A stretch of 64,000 nucleotides of DNA from assembly GCA_016720835.1 (NCBI GenBank), contig JADKJW010000001.1, forward strand, positions 372,001 through 436,000, in the 5' to 3' direction. This DNA is from Ignavibacteria bacterium. Its GTDB lineage: Bacteria > Bacteroidota > Ignavibacteria > SZUA-365. Below, piece by piece: positions 60,011-64,000 of the stretch (position 1 is its first letter; each line of letters begins with the position of its first letter). Both the position numbers and the translations under genes were made by a program. The notes under the pieces are model-generated. The model saw nothing but the letters and a program-made list of their open reading frames with translations, made no database searches and was not told the origin of the DNA.

Positions 60011-60018
60011 TATTTTTG
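60011..60018 (+). promoter_or_regulatory. TAnnTTTG-type promoter element upstream of the sigma factor
   Basis: TATTTTTG matches the Bacteroidota -7 element and lies 32 bases before the ATG at 60050. TTGTGA at 59985-59990 could serve as the -33 box. Confidence 0.4.
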
Positions 60019-60049
60019 GAACGTGTATTCCGGAAACAATCGGAGCGGT

Positions 60050-60697
60050 ATGTCCGTCCTGATTCCAGACATTCAGGAAGAAGAACTGTTCGGTGTGGAA
60101 GCCGGCATGGTCGAGGATGCGTATCGACTGAAGGAGCGCCACATCGAATTCGAGCGGGAAGCCCTCCCGCACATGGACGCATTGTACAATTTCGCCCTTC
60201 GCATGACGGGTGATCCGGATGACGCGGACGACCTGCTGCAGGAGACCTTTCTCAAGGCCTACCGCTTCTTCGACAAGTTCGAGAAAGGAACGAACTGCAA
60301 GGCATGGCTGTTCAGGATCATGAAGAATTCGTTCATCAACATCTATCGGAAGGTCACCAAGGAACCCGACAAGGTGGACTATGATGATGTCGAGGAATTC
60401 TATCACTCGATACGAGCGGAATCCGCGGATTCCAACGATTTACAGGAGAAATTATTCTCCAACCTCCTCGATGACGATGTCTCGCGCGCCCTGGAAGGCC
60501 TCCCGGGAGAGTTCAGGACGGTGGTGATCTTGTGCGATATCGAAGGTTTTACCTACGAGGAAATTGCCGAATTCGTCGAATGTCCGATAGGCACGGTCCG
60601 CTCCCGGCTGCACCGGGGACGAAAGATGCTTCGGGTGAAACTCCTCGCGTACGCGAAGGATCGCGGGTACGACACGGACGAGGATACACATGATTGA
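60050..60697 (+). CDS. ECF-type RNA polymerase sigma factor
   Basis: A 215-residue sigma-70 family protein. Region 2 is ALYNFALRMTGDPDDADDLLQETFLKAYRFFDKF with WLFRIMKNSFINIYRK split by the usual motifs. Region 4 is ALEGLPGEFRTVVILCDIEGFTYEEIAEFVECPIGTVRSRLHRGRKML in outline (a helix-turn-helix). The N-terminal 60 residues are longer than in most ECF sigmas and acidic. The ATG at 60050 has GGAG upstream and follows a TAnnTTTG element. The neighbouring small gene starts 30 bases after the stop and may encode its regulator. Confidence 0.9.
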   Translation: MSVLIPDIQEEELFGVEAGMVEDAYRLKERHIEFEREALPHMDALYNFALRMTGDPDDADDLLQETFLKAYRFFDKFEKGTNCKAWLFRIMKNSFINIYRKVTKEPDKVDYDDVEEFYHSIRAESADSNDLQEKLFSNLLDDDVSRALEGLPGEFRTVVILCDIEGFTYEEIAEFVECPIGTVRSRLHRGRKMLRVKLLAYAKDRGYDTDEDTHD

Positions 60698-60727
60698 ATT
60701 TGTACTCCAACACCAGGCTGGCACGCG

Positions 60728-60985
60728 ATGCAACGCGAAGACGTTCCTGAGTATATCAGCGCCTTGGTCGACAAGGAAGTCACGGATCTGAGCGATGACG
60801 AGGTGGAGCTCCTGCAGCGAATGGTGCACGAGCGGCCCGAGTATTTCGGGGAATACCAGATCACCATCGCGACGAAGCTCTGCCTGCACAACCATTTGAA
60901 ATCGGTCCGCTGCCCTGCCGGACTTGCGGACACCATCAAGTCCACGCTCCACCACATGTTCAAGTCAAAGCAAGCCTCCCTGTGA
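60728..60985 (+). CDS. Small protein downstream of sigma factor, candidate anti-sigma partner
   Basis: An 85-residue, charged, soluble-looking protein: an acidic N-terminus (SALVDKEVTDLSDDEVELL), a central segment FGEYQITIATKLCLHNHLKSV with a Cys/His cluster, and a basic end (HHMFKSKQASL). There is no membrane helix, and the usual HxxxCxxC of zinc anti-sigma proteins is not exact. The position right behind an ECF sigma, 30 bases after its stop, suggests an anti-sigma or co-regulator role. Family membership is not established. Confidence 0.65.
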   Translation: MQREDVPEYISALVDKEVTDLSDDEVELLQRMVHERPEYFGEYQITIATKLCLHNHLKSVRCPAGLADTIKSTLHHMFKSKQASL

Positions 60986-61092
60986 CGACACGCCAAAACC
61001 CGCCTGCGGGCACATCGGATCCCGGTGCGCGGAATCCGAGGGTGGAGCCGGATCACGGGAGCCACTTCTCATACATTTCCGTATCATCACAT

Positions 61093-62175
61093 ATGCGCCC
61101 TCCCGTGTATTCCATTCCAGTCCCCCGGATTGTCCGGTGCGGTATTTTCCTGGTCGTCCTCGCCATCTTCCCTGCTCTTGCGTCGAGGGCGCAGGGTCCG
61201 GGTGCACTGCTCTTTCCCGGCGAAGGGCATCTGCGGAACGTGCGGCAGCTCACCACTGAAGGCGAGAACGCCGAGGCCTATCTCTCTTTCGACGAGAAAG
61301 CGCTGACCTTCCAGTCCCGCCCCGCTGGCGCGGAATGCGACCGCATCTTCACCATGTCGCTCGACGGCGGAAACGTGTCGATGGTCAGCTCCGGAAAGGG
61401 CCGCACCACCTGTTCGTACTGGCTTCCCGATGGCGAGCATCTGATTTTCGCGTCGACGGAAGCCCACGATCCCGGCTGCCTTCCTCCCCCCGATCGCAGT
61501 CACGGGTATGTGTGGAAGCTGTATCCGGAGTTTGACATTTACTCGATACGGAAAGACGGCACGGGATTGAAAACGCTGTTCGCGTCCGAAGGGTATGACG
61601 CCGAAGCCACCGTCTCCCCGCTGGGCGACCGGGTGGTCTTCACATCGACGAAGACCGGCGACCCCGAAATCTACACGATGAATATCGACGGGAGCGATGT
61701 GAAGCGGCTGACCTTCGAGAAGGGCTACGACGGCGGACCCTTCTACACGCCGGACGGAAAGAGCATCGTCTTCCGCGCGAGCAGGCCGAAAACTCCCGAA
61801 GACATGAAGGGGTATGAAGAACTCGTCAAGGACCATCTGGTCCGTCCCACCGCGCTCGAAATCTGCATCATGAACGCCGACGGGAGCAACCTGCGGCAGA
61901 TCACGCGCAACGGCGCCGCGAACTTCGCGCCCTTCATGCATCCGGACGGCGCGCGCATCATCTTCTGTTCCAACATGGACGCCTCCAACCGGCGCAACTT
62001 CGACCTCTACATGATCCGCGTCGACGGCACCGGCCTCGAACGAATCACGACCTACGGCGAATTTGACGGCTTCCCGATGTTCACGAGGGACGGGAAGCAT
62101 CTGGTATTTTGTTCGAATCGAAACAACAGCAAGCCCGGCGACACGAACGTATTCATCGCCGAATGGGTCGACTAA
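61093..62175 (+). CDS. TolB-like PD40 beta-propeller protein
   Basis: A 360-residue protein. The signal peptide contains IFLVVLAIFPALASRAQ. The body is a TolB-type propeller with PD40 motifs: YWLPDGEHLIFAST, YDAEATVSPLGDRVVFTSTK, YDGGPFYTPDGKSIVFR and HPDGARIIFCSNMDAS, most followed by IYTMNIDGSD- or LYMIRVDGTG-like strands. Such periplasmic propellers bind other proteins or glycans. The first ATG in the frame is at 60982, but 61093 gives the signal peptide. It is followed by the M28 peptidase gene 19 bases downstream. Confidence 0.8.
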   Translation: MRPPVYSIPVPRIVRCGIFLVVLAIFPALASRAQGPGALLFPGEGHLRNVRQLTTEGENAEAYLSFDEKALTFQSRPAGAECDRIFTMSLDGGNVSMVSSGKGRTTCSYWLPDGEHLIFASTEAHDPGCLPPPDRSHGYVWKLYPEFDIYSIRKDGTGLKTLFASEGYDAEATVSPLGDRVVFTSTKTGDPEIYTMNIDGSDVKRLTFEKGYDGGPFYTPDGKSIVFRASRPKTPEDMKGYEELVKDHLVRPTALEICIMNADGSNLRQITRNGAANFAPFMHPDGARIIFCSNMDASNRRNFDLYMIRVDGTGLERITTYGEFDGFPMFTRDGKHLVFCSNRNNSKPGDTNVFIAEWVD

Positions 62176-62194
62176 CCTGGAATCAAGGACCGAC

Positions 62195-64000
62195 ATGAGA
62201 TCGACACGCATCTGCACCTTCCTGCTCATCGCGGGAGCACTCCTCTCCACAGCACGCGCGCAATCCGTCGCTCCTCCGCCTCCGGGCTCCACCACGGCGG
62301 TCACGAAGGAGGATATCGGCTACCACGTGCGCTGGCTTTCCTCGGAGGCGCTTGAGGGACGGGGCACAGGCACCCGCGGGAATGCCGTCGCGGCCGAGTA
62401 TCTCGCGCGCGAATTCAAGCGGTACGGACTGAAACCCGCAGGCGACAACGGCTCGTATCTCCAGACGTTTGAGGTCGTGACGGGCGTCGATCTCGGGAGA
62501 AACAACCGTTTCTCGCTTACCGCGGCAGGGAGCGCGAAAACACTGGCGGTGCAGAAGGACTACGTCCCCTTCAGCTTCTCCCATTCGGGCGAAGCCACAG
62601 GCGGCATCGTCTTCGCGGGATATGGCATCACCTCCGCGAAACTCAAATACAACGACTACGAAAATGTCGACGTCAAGGACAAGCTCGCGCTTGTCGTTTC
62701 GGGTCATCCGGACGGAGACAGCCCGCATTCCGATTTCGACAACGTGGCCTCCATCCGCAGCAAGGCGCTGTTCGCCCGCGAAGCCGGCGCCTCCGCGCTG
62801 CTGGTCGTGAATCTGGAGAAGGACGAGCTGTACAAGCTGAAGTACGACAATTCTCCGAGCAACGCCGGCATCATCGTCGTCAACGTCGGCAAGGAGATCG
62901 TCGAAACCCTCTTCAAGGCCAACAGCCAGGACCTCAAGAACATCCTCGAGAAGATTCAAAAGGACAAGCGCCCGATGTCGTTCGCGATGACGGACGTGCA
63001 CGCCGCCCTGACGGTCTCGGTGTCGTACGTGAAAAAACCGTCCATGAATGTGATCGGGAAACTCGACGGCACCGACCCCGCCCTGACGGAGCAGTGCTTC
63101 GTCGTCGGCGCGCACTTCGACCACCTCGGATGGGGCCAGGACGGTTCGCTGTACCGCGGCGAGAAGCCGATGATCCATCCCGGCGCGGACGACAACGCCT
63201 CCGGCACCGCGGGCATGCTGGAACTCGCCCAGTACTTCGCCGCGCAACCGCTGCGCCGTCCCATGCTGTTCATGGGCTTCACCGGCGAGGAAATGGGTCT
63301 CCTCGGATCATCGCACTGGGTGAACAATCCGAGCACGCCGCTCGCCTCCATCGCGGCCATGTTCAACCTCGACATGGTCGGCCGCCTGCCCGACAGCACG
63401 AACAAGCTCAACGTGCAGGGCACGGGCACGTCCCCGATCTGGGAATCGATCGTCAAGGGCGCGAACGAACCGTACAACTTCACCCTCGCGATGCTGCCCG
63501 ACGGACAGGGCGCGAGCGATCAGGCCGCCTTTTACATGAAGAACATTCCGGTGCTCTTCTTCTTCACCGGCCTGCACACCGATTACCATCGGCCGTCGGA
63601 TCAGTTCGACAAGCTCAACCTGCCGGGGGAGGAAAATGTCATTCGTTTCACGGCCGACATCATCCGGAAAACAGATGAACAGGCCGACCGGCCCGCGTTC
63701 GTGAAAGTCGTCGTCAAGGAAGATCAGAAAGTGCGCGGCTTCAACGTGTATGTGGGGACCATCCCCGATTACGGCTCGACCGAGGAAGGCTTCAAGATCA
63801 CGGGAACCAGCCCCGGCAGCCCCGCGGAGAAAGCGGGACTGAAACCGGGCGATCTCATCGTGCAGTTCGGCTCCACGAAGCTCAAGAATATTTACGATTA
63901 CATGAACGCCATGGGCAAGTACAAGCCCGAGGAGGACGTCCCCCTCGTCGTCAAGCGCGGAACGGAGACGCTCACCCTGACGGTGCATCTGGTCCGGAAA
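62195..64000 (+). CDS. M28-family metallopeptidase with PDZ domain (partial)
   Basis: At least 602 residues, cut by the window end in frame. A signal peptide (MRSTRICTFLLIAGALLSTA) is followed by an N-terminal region and a PA insertion (about 130-240). The M28 zinc motifs are complete: VGAHFDHLGW (His307), GADDNASG (Asp332/333), GEEMG (Glu365/366), NLDMVG (Asp393) and TDYHRPSDQF (the last His). A PDZ domain at about 510-600 is visible (GTSPGSPAEKAGLKPGDLIV). Such enzymes are secreted aminopeptidases or peptidases of N-terminal residues. The gene is 19 bases after the TolB-like gene, so both probably belong to one operon. Confidence 0.92.
   Translation, partial: MRSTRICTFLLIAGALLSTARAQSVAPPPPGSTTAVTKEDIGYHVRWLSSEALEGRGTGTRGNAVAAEYLAREFKRYGLKPAGDNGSYLQTFEVVTGVDLGRNNRFSLTAAGSAKTLAVQKDYVPFSFSHSGEATGGIVFAGYGITSAKLKYNDYENVDVKDKLALVVSGHPDGDSPHSDFDNVASIRSKALFAREAGASALLVVNLEKDELYKLKYDNSPSNAGIIVVNVGKEIVETLFKANSQDLKNILEKIQKDKRPMSFAMTDVHAALTVSVSYVKKPSMNVIGKLDGTDPALTEQCFVVGAHFDHLGWGQDGSLYRGEKPMIHPGADDNASGTAGMLELAQYFAAQPLRRPMLFMGFTGEEMGLLGSSHWVNNPSTPLASIAAMFNLDMVGRLPDSTNKLNVQGTGTSPIWESIVKGANEPYNFTLAMLPDGQGASDQAAFYMKNIPVLFFFTGLHTDYHRPSDQFDKLNLPGEENVIRFTADIIRKTDEQADRPAFVKVVVKEDQKVRGFNVYVGTIPDYGSTEEGFKITGTSPGSPAEKAGLKPGDLIVQFGSTKLKNIYDYMNAMGKYKPEEDVPLVVKRGTETLTLTVHLVRK

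Overview
The window looks like chromosomal DNA from a GC-rich, Gram-negative member of the Bacteroidota/Chlorobiota assemblage, of the Ignavibacteria or Kapabacteria kind; that lineage is an inference. The evidence is at least seven large secreted proteins ending in a type IX secretion (T9SS) type A sorting domain with the YPNPF-like motif and a GVY-x-Y/R-x-end pattern. There is also an Omp28-like protein, a two-domain TonB-type receptor with a carboxypeptidase-like plug extension, several small outer-membrane barrels, and promoter-like TAnnTTTG elements. No phage, plasmid, CRISPR or rRNA genes are seen. One tRNA (Ser-UGA) is present.

Layout. 1-15 kb: a FecR-like protein translationally coupled to a secreted WD40-caspase, an orphan HicB antitoxin, an Omp28-like protein, a 1867-residue surface protein, another T9SS cargo protein, and a GH20-like glycosidase whose frame is broken three times. 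15-23.9 kb is accessory: a PAP2 phosphatase, small secreted or membrane proteins, a cluster of intergenic repeats (7/15-bp tandem arrays, a 73-bp tandem hairpin unit, a 39-bp upstream element found twice, a 49-bp inverted pair), a 24-base G tract in front of an outer-membrane gene pair, tRNA-Ser, a Ycf48/BNR-like T9SS cargo and an ATPase remnant. 23.9-30 kb: a TonB-type receptor, a LamG/BACON adhesin-like protein and a VOC remnant.

30-43.6 kb is a housekeeping block on the + strand: dtd, a phosphoglycerate-mutase-like metalloenzyme, comEC, an M50-like protease and gltX, convergent with glnS. Then come folB, folK, a deoxynucleoside kinase, a small membrane protein, a GT9 heptosyltransferase-like enzyme, a Ppx/GppA phosphatase and an outer-membrane barrel. 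43.7-54.8 kb returns to secreted proteins: a lipoprotein, a BNR T9SS cargo, a subtilisin T9SS cargo, a BNR protein with an internal sorting-like module, and an M1 peptidase T9SS cargo. 55-64 kb: greA with its terminator, an rrf2-tgt-yajC-ribBA operon, a double zinc-ribbon protein divergent from an ECF-type sigma factor with a small partner, a TolB-like PD40 protein and an M28/PDZ peptidase that runs off the window.

Two features cut across the window. First, several genes carry single-base frameshifts, most of which are explained by loss of one base from a short C or G run, so consensus error should be excluded before calling them pseudogenes. Second, many gene ends and gaps hold unrelated tandem arrays with the same 7-bp period, resembling the STRR elements known from cyanobacteria.
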